Positions 18,075 to 30,814 of a stretch of 64,000 nt of DNA are shown piece by piece. The DNA lies in contig NZ_FNYJ01000001.1 in the NCBI RefSeq assembly GCF_900108875.1, positions 1,729,387 to 1,793,386 of the forward strand, given 5' to 3'. The DNA comes from Pseudomonas sp. NFR16. GTDB lineage: Bacteria; Pseudomonadota; Gammaproteobacteria; Pseudomonadales; Pseudomonadaceae. The notes beneath the pieces were generated by a model. It was given only the letters and a program-made list of their open reading frames with translations, was not told the origin of the DNA and searched no databases. The position numbers and the translations under genes were made by a program. Numbering within the stretch: the first letter of the stretch is position 1; every line of letters begins with the position of its first letter.

Positions 18075-19217
18075 ATGACCGCCAGCGTACCGTTTCAACC
18101 ACAAGTGATCCCCATGCAGCTACTGACCTTACCGCCCTCGCCCGCCCTGGCTACGTCGATCCGCGCCACCGCGCAGGTGTTCGAAGACCCCAGATCCCAG
18201 GCGCTGCTGTCGCACATTCAGCAAGTGGCACCCAGCGACGCGAGCGTGCTGATCATCGGCGAAACCGGCACGGGCAAGGAGTTGGTCGCGCGCCACATCC
18301 ACAACCTCAGCAGCCGCAAGCATCAACCTTTCGTGGCCGTGAACTGCGGTGCGTTTTCCGAATCGCTGGTAGAGGCCGAACTGTTCGGGCACGAGAAAGG
18401 CGCCTTCACCGGCGCATTGACCGCCAAGGCCGGCTGGTTCGAGGAAGCCAACGGCGGCACGCTGTTTCTCGATGAAATCGGCGATCTGCCGCTGGCCATT
18501 CAGGTCAAGCTGCTGCGCGTCCTGCAAGAGCGTGAAGTGGTTCGCCTGGGTTCGCGCAAAAGCACGCCGATCAACGTCCGCGTGCTGGCAGCGACTAACG
18601 TGCAACTGGAACGCGCGATCAACGCCGGACACTTTCGAGAGGACCTGTTTTATCGCCTGAACGTGGTGAACCTGCAGCTGAGCACCTTGCGTGAACGGCC
18701 TGGCGACATCATGCCGCTGAGTCGGCATTTCATTGAGGTCTACAGCCAGCGTCTGGGCTGCGGGCCGATCCAGATCAGCCCGGATGCCGAGCACAAACTG
18801 CGCAGCTATGGTTGGCCGGGGAACATTCGCGAGCTGGAAAACGTCATTCATCACACGCTGCTGATCTGCCGCAATGGCGTGATTCAGGCCGATGATCTGC
18901 GTCTGTCCAACCTGCGTCTGGAGCGTCAGGAAGAATCATCTCCAGCAGTCGACGATTCAACCGAAGCACTCCTTGCCCTCGCGTTTCAGAAGCTGTTCGA
19001 GGAGCAGGCCGGCGCCCTGCACGAGAAGGTCGAAGACGCGCTGCTGCGTGCGGCCTATCGTTTCAGCCATTACAACCAGGTTCATACCGCGCAGTTGCTG
19101 GGCCTGAGCCGCAACGTCATCCGCGCGCGGCTGATCAAGATCGGCGAACTGGCCGTGAACAAACGCCGCCCCGGCGAACAGTTGCAGGGCGACCGGATGA
19201 TGCAACTGTCGGTCTGA
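18075..19217 (+). CDS. sfnR: Sigma54-dependent transcriptional activator, SfnR-like
   Basis: A 380-residue enhancer-binding protein without an N-terminal receiver or GAF domain. The AAA+ domain has Walker A GETGTGKE (residues 62-69), the sigma54 contact loop GAFTGA (109-114) and Walker [12 protein letters not shown]. The C-terminal Fis-type helix-turn-helix reads [21 protein letters not shown]. This short build and its position beside a sulfonate monooxygenase match SfnR, which activates sulfone and sulfonate use with RpoN. Lacking a sensing domain, it is probably controlled by its own expression level. Confidence 0.8.
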   Translation: MTASVPFQPQVIPMQLLTLPPSPALATSIRATAQVFEDPRSQALLSHIQQVAPSDASVLIIGETGTGKELVARHIHNLSSRKHQPFVAVNCGAFSESLVEAELFGHEKGAFTGALTAKAGWFEEANGGTLFLDEIGDLPLAIQVKLLRVLQEREVVRLGSRKSTPINVRVLAATNVQLERAINAGHFREDLFYRLNVVNLQLSTLRERPGDIMPLSRHFIEVYSQRLGCGPIQISPDAEHKLRSYGWPGNIRELENVIHHTLLICRNGVIQADDLRLSNLRLERQEESSPAVDDSTEALLALAFQKLFEEQAGALHEKVEDALLRAAYRFSHYNQVHTAQLLGLSRNVIRARLIKIGELAVNKRRPGEQLQGDRMMQLSV

Positions 19218-19293
19218 TGCCAGCTGCGCGACACAGCGCCCATGCGCCCTCAACGTCGGCCAGCTATTGGCACGCAGCCGTGCGTCTGCCGGA

Positions 19294-19782
19294 TCAGGAT
19301 TGAAGGTTTTGCGGGCTTACCAGCGTGCCTGCCAGTGTGCGATCGGCCAGTGACAATTTCATTTGCTGCATGGCCTGATTGAGTTCGTTGGTCGCCTGGA
19401 TGAGCGAGTTGGTCATGGCCATGATTTCCATCTGCAATTGACGGATCTTGCCTTCCCGGGCGCGGGGCGAAAGTGAGCGGTCGTTCATGAAGGCCTGCAT
19501 GTCGTGCATGCGTTTGGCGATACGCTCCTGCATCGAGCGAATCAGCTTGAGCTGCTCCTTGATCCGGTCAGGCAGATGGCTGGCGTCGATGTCGGCGTTT
19601 TTGTCACCTGATTTCGCCGCCTTCTGTGCCTCGGGCGACAACAGCACCTCAATGCCCCGCCGCACCTGCTCGGCGGCGCTGTCGGTGTCCGGAACGTCCT
19701 CGAGGCTTTGCTGGGGCTGGGCGACAGTCTGCTGCACCAGCGCCGCACCTTCGGCGGGATTTCTGAAACTCAAGCTCAACAT
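19294..19782 (-). CDS. Hypothetical coiled-coil protein
   Basis: Not recognised. A soluble protein of 162 residues. The N-terminal 50 residues are rich in Gln, Ala and Pro. The rest (about 60-150) is a long amphipathic helix with heptad-like spacing (IKEQLKLIRSMQERIAKRMHDMQAF, then LQMEIMAMTNSLIQATNELNQAMQQM), so it probably forms a coiled coil. Methionine and glutamine are frequent, and there is no cysteine, signal peptide or membrane helix. It stands alone. Small coiled-coil proteins of this sort include secretion-system chaperones and structural adaptors, but nothing nearby supports that. Confidence 0.65.
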   Translation of the reverse strand: MLSLSFRNPAEGAALVQQTVAQPQQSLEDVPDTDSAAEQVRRGIEVLLSPEAQKAAKSGDKNADIDASHLPDRIKEQLKLIRSMQERIAKRMHDMQAFMNDRSLSPRAREGKIRQLQMEIMAMTNSLIQATNELNQAMQQMKLSLADRTLAGTLVSPQNLQS

Positions 19783-19900
19783 GAATGCATGCCTCCATAG
19801 CCCTGATGTAATCGCTTCGGTCCCTGCCGCTGTTACACGGTTTTATCGCTTCGATCACGGGCTGTCGGCTCGTTCGGACAGCGCTTTAGAGCAGACACGG

Positions 19901-19928
19901 CGATTTGTGTCGGAGTCGACACAAATCG
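19901..19928. repeat. Perfect 12-bp-arm hairpin
   Basis: CGATTTGTGTCG (19901-19912), loop GAGT, then CGACACAAATCG (19917-19928). The arms are perfectly complementary. It lies between the end of the FAD-protein gene and the start of the coiled-coil gene, both transcribed leftwards. There is no T run on either side, so it is not a normal terminator. It may be an operator, an mRNA element or an unusual terminator. Confidence 0.7.
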
Positions 19929-20007
19929 CGAAACGGCTCGAGGTCGTCGCGCGAAGGAATGCGCAACTCGCTCATCGCCAGCGGGTTGCGCATCCTTGCC
20001 GCCAGCG

Positions 20008-21426
20008 TCAGGCCTGAAGGGCCACCAGACGCGCGGCCAGCGCCTTGGCTTGCAACGCGACGTCGGTCACGGCAGTGCTTTCCCACCACATGCCACGTAA
20101 CGGCGGGCCCATGGCGAACAGCTGCGCAGAGACCTGGCCCTGAGCGTCCAGTACGGCGCCGCCCGGATCGGCGGCGATGCCCAATGCCAGCGGGCCGGGC
20201 TGGATCAGGCCGCGCTCAAGCAGCCGCTGCGGCAAGGCGCGATCCACCCGGCGCCAGTCGTACTGGATGCCCGTTGAGTTGATCAGGGTCGCGCCGCTCT
20301 CGACGCGCGACGCTGGCTCGCCGCGATAACGCACGCGAATCTGCACCTGCCCCGGCGGCGCCTCCTCGACCCCCTGCAGCGTGGCGGCATGCACGCGCAG
20401 ACGCCCCGTTTGCAGCAGCCGCTCGATCAGCTTTGCACTGGGCGGCGGAGAACGGTGGTGATGACTTTCCCACCAAGGCCGGACATGGCGTACGAACTGA
20501 CGCCGCTGAACGTCAGTCGCCTGACTCCAGAGCCGGGGAATATGCACCCGCACCGTGTCGAGCGGTGCTTGCCAGTCAATGCCTTGTTCGATCGCCAGTC
20601 GGCACTGCTCGCGCAGCGCCCGAACCAGCTGCCGAGTGCTGCGAAGACTGTGATCGGCCGCCAGAAAGTCCGGCCACGCCGGAGGCTGGCGGCGCACATG
20701 AGGCAGCAAGCCATGGCGGGAGAACACGTCGATCGGGCCTCGATGCCCGGCTTGCTCCAGGGAAACCACGGCATCGACCATCGTCAGTCCGGAACCGATG
20801 ATCAGCACTCGCCCCTGCCGGTCAAGTTGCGTCATGGCGGCAACGTCCCAGGGATCGACCGCGGCCGCGTTCAACGCGTTGGAGTCGCGCTGTGGCGTGC
20901 GTGCGGCGGCGAACATGCCGGTTGCCAGCACCGCGAAGCGAGCGCTCACGGCGCGGCCGTCCGCGAGGGTCGCACGCACGCCGGACTCATCGCTCTGCAG
21001 GTCCGTCACCTCGCCACGCACATGCGCGACGCAGGAACCAGACGCAGCACCGATCGCCTGCGCCTCGGCCAGACGCTGCTGCACGTAAAGGCCAAAGATC
21101 CCGCGCGGCGGGAACAGCTCCGCGATGGGCACATGCTGCTCATCGGACTCGGGCCAGCCGCCCGCCGCAATGTAGTCACCCAGCCATTGCGTCAGGTCCT
21201 CGGCGTTATCGGGGTCGACGCTCATGCGCGCCGCGTTGCCGTTCAGGGTGTGTCCCAGCTCCGTGGCACTGTAGGCCTCGCCACGCCCTAGCTCGCTGCG
21301 CGATTCCACGATCACGATTCGGCGCTGCCCCGGCAGACGCAACAGTTGTACAGCCAGCAGGGTGCCGCTCAGGCCGCCGCCGACGATGAGCACATCTGCG
21401 GGGGATCGGCTGTTATCAGAGGTCAT
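20008..21426 (-). CDS. FAD/NAD(P)-binding oxidoreductase
   Basis: A 472-residue flavoprotein. It opens with a dinucleotide-binding fold (VLIVGGGLSGTLLAVQLL, about residues 11-28). It has a second nucleotide-binding motif (GRVLIIGSGLTMVDAVVSL, about 204-222) and the C-terminal FAD element ATGMFA / LINSTGIQYDW. This is the layout of the FAD-NAD(P)-binding family whose members hydroxylate or rearrange small molecules. The ATG at 21426 (MTSDNSRSPADVLIVGG) is chosen over an upstream in-frame ATG at 21462 because it starts closer to the fold. The substrate is unknown, and there is no gene cluster around it to suggest one. Confidence 0.8.
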   Translation of the reverse strand: MTSDNSRSPADVLIVGGGLSGTLLAVQLLRLPGQRRIVIVESRSELGRGEAYSATELGHTLNGNAARMSVDPDNAEDLTQWLGDYIAAGGWPESDEQHVPIAELFPPRGIFGLYVQQRLAEAQAIGAASGSCVAHVRGEVTDLQSDESGVRATLADGRAVSARFAVLATGMFAAARTPQRDSNALNAAAVDPWDVAAMTQLDRQGRVLIIGSGLTMVDAVVSLEQAGHRGPIDVFSRHGLLPHVRRQPPAWPDFLAADHSLRSTRQLVRALREQCRLAIEQGIDWQAPLDTVRVHIPRLWSQATDVQRRQFVRHVRPWWESHHHRSPPPSAKLIERLLQTGRLRVHAATLQGVEEAPPGQVQIRVRYRGEPASRVESGATLINSTGIQYDWRRVDRALPQRLLERGLIQPGPLALGIAADPGGAVLDAQGQVSAQLFAMGPPLRGMWWESTAVTDVALQAKALAARLVALQA

Positions 21427-21660
21427 TGCTTCTCGCCTTGTTTTCGCCACAGTGGCACGCACGCCTGATTATGGCCAGCGTGCGGATGGATTCAAACCGG
21501 ACCCGCTCAGGTCCGTTGCGGTATGAAGGATGCAGAGCACGACCCATGCCGGGATCAAGGCAGGGTTGCCTGTATGAAACACGCGCAATCTGTTGATGGG
21601 CTGTTGCTGGAGCAGCAGCGCAGAGCCAGTTGGAGCGATAGTGGCGCGGCGTATCGCCGT

Positions 21661-22236
21661 CTACAGCACCACGTTTCTGACAAAACGCAGCCTGGCGTCG
21701 CCTTCGTTGCGATAAGCGTGCGGCTGGTTGCTGGCAAACATGAAGAACTCCCCTGCCGACACGAGGCGTGACGTATCGGGCAATACGACGGTCAGGCAGC
21801 CCTCGATCACATAGACCTGTTCACTCCAGCCTTCAGGGTCGGCTTCGGAGCGATAAGTTTCGCCCGGCATCAGGCTGAACTCCCACAACTCGACCTCCCG
21901 GCGCGCGACGGCTTTGGCCAGCAGCACGGCAGTGCTCTCGGGATGCGCTCCCGCCCAGGCAACTTCGTTGATCCGGCTGGGATCGCGGCCGTCCGGGGCC
22001 TGAATCAAATCGCTGAACGCCACATCCAGCGCTTCGGCGACACGGTCAAGCGTCGCCAGACTGACGTTTTTCTCGCCCGCCTCGATGGCGACAAGCATGC
22101 GCCGGCTGACACCGGAGCGCTCGGCGAGCGCGGTCTGGCTGAGGTCCGCTGCATGCCGCAAGCGCCGCACGTTAAGGCTGACGTGCTGCAGCACCGACGC
22201 TCGTTGCGAATGTTCCTTCTGCACTTTGATGTCCAC
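21661..22236 (-). CDS. XRE-family regulator with C-terminal cupin domain
   Basis: A 191-residue regulator. The N-terminal helix-turn-helix (about residues 18-72) reads LRHAADLSQTALAERSGVSRRMLVAIEAGEKNVSLATLDRVAEAL. The C-terminal cupin (about 115-188) has GETYRSEADPEGWSEQVYVIEGCLTVVL and EFFMFASNQPHAYRNEGD. Such proteins sense a small ligand or metal with the cupin and control amino-acid, polyamine or transport genes. The likely targets are not visible, because the gene downstream on this strand is 235 bases away and may be independent. Confidence 0.88.
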   Translation of the reverse strand: MDIKVQKEHSQRASVLQHVSLNVRRLRHAADLSQTALAERSGVSRRMLVAIEAGEKNVSLATLDRVAEALDVAFSDLIQAPDGRDPSRINEVAWAGAHPESTAVLLAKAVARREVELWEFSLMPGETYRSEADPEGWSEQVYVIEGCLTVVLPDTSRLVSAGEFFMFASNQPHAYRNEGDARLRFVRNVVL

Positions 22237-22346
22237 TCCCGGCTTTGAGCACTGCCGCCTGATTGATCGTGGAAAAAACGACTGCCTGGGCCACGCCGCC
22301 CGGCGGGCTTATGCCAGCGACACACTGGCGGCCCTTGGAGCCTCGG

Positions 22347-23414
22347 TCAACTGGCGCGCTTGATGTCCAGCCGGCGCAAGTGACACGTCACCTCTTCGCG
22401 GTCGTGATACAGCTGTTTGCAGCCGATCGACACTCTGACCCCGCGTGCTTTGAAGCCTTCTTCGATACGCTCGAGCAAGCGCCGGACTTCGGCATAGCGC
22501 TGCTTCATCGGCAACTTCAGGTTGACCACCGCTTCGCGGCACAGGCCTTCGCCCAGCCAGGTTTCCAGCAAGGCAGCATTGCGCGCGGGCTTTTCGACAA
22601 TGTCGCAGACCATCCAGTCCACCGGCTGGCGTGGTTTGTAGGTAAAGCCGTCAGCCATCAGGTGCTGGACCAGACCGGTGTCCATCAGGCTCTCGGCCAT
22701 CGGGCCATTGTCGATCGCGGTCACCAGCATCCCCCGCCGGACCAGTTGATACGTCCAGCCGCCGGGCGCTGCGCCCAGATCCACGCCGGTCATGTCGCCC
22801 GACAGACGCTCGTCCCACTGATCGCGCGGGATGAAATGGTGCCAGGCCTCCTCAAGCTTCAGGGTCGACCGGCTGGGCGCCTCGCGGGGAAACTTCAGCC
22901 GCGGAATGCCCATTGGCCACATGGCGGAATTAGCGGCATCGGCCAGCCCCAGAAACACTTCCCGGCCGCTTTTGAAGGTCAGCAACAGACGCGGCAGGCT
23001 GGCGTTATCCACCAGCTTGCCGGCCTTTTCCAGGGCTTTGCGCAACGGGCCTTCGAATTTTCGGCAAAAGGTCGACAGTTCCTTGCCGTCGTTGGTGTCG
23101 ACCACTTCCAGCCAGAGGCTGCCGCAGGTCGCGAATTCAGACATATGCTCGAGGATGACACTGATACGGTCGGTCTCCGGCAGGTCGAGGAACACGCCCC
23201 GGGCCCACTGCCGTGGAAAAATCAGGTCGGTGAAGCGCACACCGTTCATCAAGCGCTCCGCACCGTCGGGCTCGGTGCAGACGAACTCGGCGCAGGCCGC
23301 GTTGGGCTTGGCCCTGGCATAGCCGGACACTGCCAGACGCGCGGCATGCTCGCTGATCTCCGAGCAGACTTCGCCTTCGAAACCGGGGCGGCAATGCATA
23401 AACAGGGTATTCAC
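22347..23414 (-). CDS. rlmM: 23S rRNA 2'-O-ribose methyltransferase RlmM
   Basis: A 355-residue enzyme that methylates the ribose of C2498 in 23S rRNA, acting in the cytoplasm before 50S assembly. It has the RlmM N-terminal domain (MNTLFMHCRPGFEGEVCSEI), then a THUMP-like region and a Rossmann methyltransferase domain. The SAM-binding motif is GVDLGAAPGGWTYQLV (about 208-223), followed by VTAIDNGPM. The conserved WMVCDIVEKP is at about 267-276. Length and start match the family. It is divergent from acnA. Confidence 0.95.
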   Translation of the reverse strand: MNTLFMHCRPGFEGEVCSEISEHAARLAVSGYARAKPNAACAEFVCTEPDGAERLMNGVRFTDLIFPRQWARGVFLDLPETDRISVILEHMSEFATCGSLWLEVVDTNDGKELSTFCRKFEGPLRKALEKAGKLVDNASLPRLLLTFKSGREVFLGLADAANSAMWPMGIPRLKFPREAPSRSTLKLEEAWHHFIPRDQWDERLSGDMTGVDLGAAPGGWTYQLVRRGMLVTAIDNGPMAESLMDTGLVQHLMADGFTYKPRQPVDWMVCDIVEKPARNAALLETWLGEGLCREAVVNLKLPMKQRYAEVRRLLERIEEGFKARGVRVSIGCKQLYHDREEVTCHLRRLDIKRAS

Positions 23415-23692
23415 CGAATCTTCTCCACAGGACGCTCATCGACACCTCGACGCAAGGCATCGGCACGGCGCACCGGCCAGACTGCCAACGCACCCTATAC
23501 TCGAGGATTAATCTCAATGACTCGAAAGCGGCGCATGATAGCCGAATCAGGAACCACTGGCTCAGCCAGAGGGTCCAGTACTACTCAACGAGCATTCAAG
23601 CCGCCGCAGAGCGGACAGATTCCGGTCTTACCGTTTGCTGGTCAGTTGGGTTCACCGGTCCGTGCCGTGCGGACACGTCAAGGAGTTAGTTC

Positions 23693-26434
<2,742 letters not shown>

Positions 26435-26479
26435 ACCCGGTAATCCGGGCGTCGAGCCCGATGCCGGACCTGACAAGGA

Positions 26480-27160
26480 CGCTCGCTCGCGAAGGCTGGG
26501 TTTCGGCCGGTACATCTTTAGTGGATGGACCGGCCTCTTCGCGAGCAAGCACGCTCCTCCAATGATTTGCGGCGCTCTCCGACTATCTTTAACGCCCCTT
26601 CTATCAACGGCGTAATACCCAACGCCTTCCCGGCTGAAGCCGGTCCTACGGAAAACTTGCAGCATCTGCAGGACCGGCTTCAGCTAGGAAAAGGCCGGTG
26701 CATGCGTGCAGATGCGGCGTCTGGAATTCAGTCTTCGCGGGCAAGCGCGCTCCTACAGGATTCGAGTCAGGGAGGAGAATCGCGAATGCCCGGAGATCCC
26801 TGTGGGAGTGAGCTTGCTCACGATGAGGCCGATATGCTCGCCGAAGAGATATCGCGTGGCAGTCGGCCTTCGAGTTTCGTGCTCGATACAAACCTGGCAA
26901 CCCCACAAATCCCTCGTAGGAGCGCGCTTGCCCGCGATCTGGCGCGCAGCGGCAGCGGAATCAGATGACGGGGTGTGTCAGGCAGACTGCATGGCCGGGC
27001 TTTACGACCACTTCGTCGCCGATCGCGGGACAAGCCACGCTCCTACTGGCAGTGCATCAAGCCTTCGCGAGCTTGCTCGCTCCCACAGGTTTTGTGCTTG
27101 ACCCAATACCAGGCGACGCCGCAGAAATCGTGTGGGGGCGAGCTTGCTCGCGAGACGTCT
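26480..27160. repeat. REP-dense spacer of mixed subfamilies
   Basis: The 920-base space after acnA holds at least eight REP-like units of different families. GCTCGCTCGCGAAGGCTGGG pairs with CTTCGCGAGCAAGCACGCTCC (26483-26560). TTCCCGGCTGAAGCCGGTCC pairs with GGACCGGCTTCAGCTAGGAA (26627-26693). CGCGGGCAAGCGCGCTCCTA is near 26740, and GTGGGAGTGAGCTTGCTCAC at about 26802. GTAGGAGCGCGCTTGCCCGC is near 26916, the GATCGCGGGACAAGCCACGC type near 27020, and two TCGCGAGCTTGCTCGC types near 27066 and 27130. No gene is supported here. The remaining bases up to 27355 contain only the next gene's leader. Confidence 0.85.
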
Positions 27161-27355
27161 TGTCAGTCGGTAAAGCAGCATCTGAGTCAGCGCAGTATCC
27201 AAGCCCCAGTGCCATCTCTAACGCCCCCGTGCGGCAGTCTGCGCCCTACCGGACTTCACCCGCCGTCGTCCAGAACTTTCAGCCCATTCCCACAAGCACA
27301 CCTGTTTAATCAACGGTAATATCGCCGCCTTCATTAAACGCTCAAGGACGGCAAC

Positions 27356-28147
27356 ATGCCGGCGCAACGCTGGATCACCCTGACCCTGCTGGCATTCGGC
27401 TATTGCATTGCACTGGTCTACGGGCAACTGAGCCTGCCGGTCGTCGTCACCCTCGGCCTGCTGGTGATGGCGGGGCTGTGCGTCACCCGCTTCAATCACC
27501 GGGCCGTGCATGCTGCGGGCTACGGGCTTTTCATCGCTTTGGCCCTCGGCCTTGCCATTCACTGGTTGCCAGGATTCTTCAGCGCCCGGGTGATTGCCGG
27601 CGTGCGTTTCAGCCCAGAAGCGGCGCCCTTTTCGATGTACCTGAACCTCGACAAACCCTTGATCGGTTTCTGGATAGCGATCGCCTGCCCGTGGGTGTTT
27701 GCCGGCGTCCTCTGGCGGCGGTCTCTGAAAACATCGGCGCTCGTGCTGCCGATCACGACGGCAGTGTGTCTGGCAACGGCCACCGCCCTTGGGGTCACCG
27801 GCTGGTCGCCCAAGTGGCCACAGCAAACCGGCCTCTGGGCACTGAATAACCTGCTGCTGGTTTCACTCACCGAAGAGCTGCTGTTTCGTGGCTACGTTCA
27901 GGGCGGGCTGACGCGTCTGCTGCGCAGATTCCCATGCCACAAGGCACTGGCGATCGTGCTGGCGGCTTCGCTGTTTGGCGCGGCTCACCTCGGCGCGGGC
28001 TGGCAGTGGATGCTTCTGGCGGGGATGGCGGGCATTGGCTACGGTATTGCTTACCGTATCGGCGGACTGCCTGCGGCAGTGCTCACCCATTTCGGGCTGA
28101 ATCTGGCGCATTTCGGGCTGTTCACTTACCCGATGTTCGACCGCTGA
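27356..28147 (+). CDS. CPBP-family intramembrane metalloprotease
   Basis: A 263-residue membrane protein with about eight transmembrane helices. The CPBP/Abi motifs are Glu173-Glu174 and Arg178 in LTEELLFRGYVQG, His211 in LFGAAHLGAG, and His245/Asn249 in LTHFGLNLAH. These form the metal site of a CAAX-protease-like enzyme (type II CAAX, Rce1-like fold). The bacterial members cut membrane peptides or protect against bacteriocins; the target here is unknown. A ribosome site AAGGACGGCAAC precedes the ATG. Confidence 0.88.
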   Translation: MPAQRWITLTLLAFGYCIALVYGQLSLPVVVTLGLLVMAGLCVTRFNHRAVHAAGYGLFIALALGLAIHWLPGFFSARVIAGVRFSPEAAPFSMYLNLDKPLIGFWIAIACPWVFAGVLWRRSLKTSALVLPITTAVCLATATALGVTGWSPKWPQQTGLWALNNLLLVSLTEELLFRGYVQGGLTRLLRRFPCHKALAIVLAASLFGAAHLGAGWQWMLLAGMAGIGYGIAYRIGGLPAAVLTHFGLNLAHFGLFTYPMFDR

Positions 28148-28251
28148 ACGTTGACCTGCGGCAAACGGACCCATGACGCAGTTCACAAGACGCTTAATTT
28201 CCTGACCCATTGGCCGATAACTCGTCAAAGCCTTCCTGGATTGAACAGCTC

Positions 28252-29817
28252 ATGCGAAATAACCAGCCCATCACTCAACGCGAACGGACATTTCCGGCGC
28301 AGCAACGGTTGATCTCGACCACCGATGCCCGTGGCGTGATCACCTACTGCAACGATGCGTTCGTTGACATCAGCGGTTTTTCGCGGGATGAGCTGATCAA
28401 GGCCCCACACAACACCGTTCGCCATCCGGACGTGCCGTCTGCCGTCTTCGAGCACATGTGGGGCACCCTCAAACAGGGCTTGCCGTGGATGGGCATCGTC
28501 AAGAATCGCTGCAAGAACGGTGACCATTACTGGGTGAACGCGTACGTCACGCCGATCTTCGACCAGAAACAAGTCATCGGCTTCGAATCCGTGCGGATCA
28601 AGCCAACCGCCGAGCAGATCCGTCGCGCAGAAGCCCTGTATTCGCGCCTGAACAATGGCAAGCCGGCCGTGCCGACCCGGGACAAATGGCTGCCGGTGCT
28701 TCAGGACTGGCTGCCCTTCATTCTGGTCAGCCAACTGAGCTTCCTGATCGGCGTCTGGCTGAATTCACATTGGGGTTTTGCTTTGGCGGCGGCGCTGTCC
28801 GTACCGCTGGGCCTGCTGGGTCTCAGCTGGCAGCAGCGCGGAATCAAACGCCTGCTGCGTCTGGCGGAGCAGACCACTTCCGACCCGCTGATCGCGCAGA
28901 TGTACACCGACAGTCGCGGCCCGCAGGCCCGCCTCGAGATGTCCATTCTGAGCCAGGAAGCGCGCCTGAAAACCTGCCTGACGCGTCTGCAGGACACTGC
29001 CGAACACCTCAATTCCCAGGCGCGGCAGTCCGACAGCCTGGCCCAGTCCAGCTCCAGCGGCCTTGAGCGTCAGCGCGTAGAAACCGAACAGGTCGCCACG
29101 GCGGTCAATCAGATGGCAGCCACGACCCAGGAAGTCGCCAGCCACGTACAGCGCACCGCCGACGCCACGCAGCAGGCCAACGAACTGACCCGCCGCGGCC
29201 GTGACATCGCCAGCGAAACCCGTGAAGCGATCCAGCGTCTGTCGACATCGGTTGGCGAAACCGGCCTGACCGTCACACAACTGGCCAAGGACAGCGACGA
29301 AATCGGCGGCGTGGTGGATGTCATCAAGGGCATTGCCGATCAGACCAACCTGCTCGCGCTGAACGCCGCCATCGAAGCGGCTCGCGCCGGGGAAATGGGC
29401 CGTGGATTCGCGGTGGTCGCCGACGAGGTGCGTCAGCTGGCGCAGCGCACGACGGAGTCCACGGGGCAGATTCACGCGCTCATTGCCAAGTTGCAACAGA
29501 CCGCCAACAACGCCGTGCAGACCATGAACATTGGCCGTCGTCAGGCGGAAGAAGGCGTCGAACAAGTCATGGAGGCTGACAAGGCGCTGGTGGGCATCAG
29601 CGACGCCGTGGCCAACATCACCGACATGACCACGCAAATCGCTGCTGCAACCGAGGAGCAAAGCTCGGTGGCCGAGGAAGTCAGCCGCAACATCAGCACC
29701 ATCGCCCAGCTCGCCGACCAGACCTCTGACGAAGCGCGCCGGTCGGCCACCCTGAGCGCCGAACTGACCAACACCGCGCACACCCAATACTCGCTGGTGG
29801 AGCGCTTCAACCGCTGA
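28252..29817 (+). CDS. aer: Energy-taxis (aerotaxis) receptor Aer
   Basis: A 521-residue chemoreceptor. An N-terminal PAS domain (about 10-120, with [24 protein letters not shown]) binds FAD in characterised Aer proteins and senses the redox state of the respiratory chain. A hydrophobic segment at about 150-185 anchors it to the inner membrane without a periplasmic domain. The cytoplasmic signalling tip is [23 protein letters not shown]. The ATG at 28252 ([18 protein letters not shown]) is the standard Aer start; a TTG at 28210 is in frame but adds an atypical leader. The length matches Pseudomonas Aer. A terminator follows. Confidence 0.93.
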   Translation: MRNNQPITQRERTFPAQQRLISTTDARGVITYCNDAFVDISGFSRDELIKAPHNTVRHPDVPSAVFEHMWGTLKQGLPWMGIVKNRCKNGDHYWVNAYVTPIFDQKQVIGFESVRIKPTAEQIRRAEALYSRLNNGKPAVPTRDKWLPVLQDWLPFILVSQLSFLIGVWLNSHWGFALAAALSVPLGLLGLSWQQRGIKRLLRLAEQTTSDPLIAQMYTDSRGPQARLEMSILSQEARLKTCLTRLQDTAEHLNSQARQSDSLAQSSSSGLERQRVETEQVATAVNQMAATTQEVASHVQRTADATQQANELTRRGRDIASETREAIQRLSTSVGETGLTVTQLAKDSDEIGGVVDVIKGIADQTNLLALNAAIEAARAGEMGRGFAVVADEVRQLAQRTTESTGQIHALIAKLQQTANNAVQTMNIGRRQAEEGVEQVMEADKALVGISDAVANITDMTTQIAAATEEQSSVAEEVSRNISTIAQLADQTSDEARRSATLSAELTNTAHTQYSLVERFNR

Positions 29818-29837
29818 CCTGGACGCGTCCCACCTCG

Positions 29838-29873
29838 AGCCCCGACAGCCTTGCTGCCGGGGCTTTCTGTTTT
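29838..29873 (+). terminator. Rho-independent terminator after aer
   Basis: The stem AGCCCCGACAGC / GCTGCCGGGGCT has one mismatch and a three-base loop. It is followed by TTCTGTTTTT. Confidence 0.85.
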
Positions 29874-30109
29874 TCGGGGCTCAAAAAGTAGGACGTTTCT
29901 GAAATTCCACGAATACCCCACCTCACCCGTCGAAATGCCAACCGAAGGCCAAATTCGGGATTGACAGCGATCCCACTCTCCTATTAGTTGAATTTTGTTA
30001 GCGATAAATAATTAATACCACAACGGTGTTATTCGCTGATCTGACCAATTAATTAACGAGCACTCTTTCGCGCTGGGAAAGCGCGTGGCTGTGCTTAATG
30101 GAGAAGTTT

Positions 30110-30775
30110 ATGGGCAATATATTTACACAACATCCCTTCATCGCCCCAACGGTTCCTATTTCCGACCCTACTGACGGACTGTTACAAGCATCGGATCTGC
30201 TCAAGCCAATTCCAGTCGACATCTCAATTTGGGACGACGCTCAGCCTGGGTATTCGATACAAATAAAAGTCAATGAACGTCTGGTCGGTGACTCCTACGT
30301 GTTGACTGAAGATAATCATCCAGGCGATGTCATCCGGCTTTTACTGGATCACAACTGTTTAGCCAACGATGGCGAATATCGAATCAGCTATCGCGCGACA
30401 AATCATTGGAATGGCGTATATGACGACTCGCCACAAACCACTCTCAAAGTCGATCGCACTCCCCCAGGCGCAGCCCTGCTCGCCCCACTCATCTTTCCCA
30501 CCGCCAGTTTCGGCGATCGCCTCATTGGCCTGCTCCCCGGCTACGCCGGCATGGCCCGGGGCGACGTGATTCAGACGCTCTGCAATGACGTTCCCGGCCC
30601 GGCACACACCGTGGCCGCCGATGAGCTGACCCTGCGCCCGATCGAAATCGGTTTTGACCGCGAACTCCTGCACAGTCTTGCGACCGATACAGTGCTGATC
30701 GAGTACATCGTGACCGACCGGGCGGGCAACGGGTCGACCACGTCACTGCCAACGCTGGTTTCCCTGCAAGTGTAA
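30110..30775 (+). CDS. Ig-like module protein, short paralogue (modules A+B)
   Basis: A 221-residue protein with no signal peptide or membrane helix. Its whole length aligns by eye with the first 240 residues of the proteins at 34602 and 36530. Module A has VDISIWDDAQPGYSIQI, then PGDVIRLLL and GEYRISYRATNHWNG. A linker VDRTPPGAALLAPLIFP follows. Module B has LLPGYAGMARGDVIQTL and ends YIVTDRAGNGST. Modules of this kind read as immunoglobulin-like beta sandwiches. The ATG at 30110 has a ribosome site (GGAGAAG) at the right distance; the ATG at 30098 overlaps that site. Base composition changes sharply near 30450, from AT-richer to GC-rich. The function is unknown; adhesion or surface display would be a guess. 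Confidence 0.75.
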   Translation: MGNIFTQHPFIAPTVPISDPTDGLLQASDLLKPIPVDISIWDDAQPGYSIQIKVNERLVGDSYVLTEDNHPGDVIRLLLDHNCLANDGEYRISYRATNHWNGVYDDSPQTTLKVDRTPPGAALLAPLIFPTASFGDRLIGLLPGYAGMARGDVIQTLCNDVPGPAHTVAADELTLRPIEIGFDRELLHSLATDTVLIEYIVTDRAGNGSTTSLPTLVSLQV

Positions 30776-30814
30776 CCAATCATTTTTGCCATTCGTCTGG
30801 ATATTTCAAGCAGC

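Noticed and set aside
26525-27319. Short plus-strand frames in the spacer after acnA
   Set aside because: They translate REP elements, and the same repeats in other copies are not in a constant frame.
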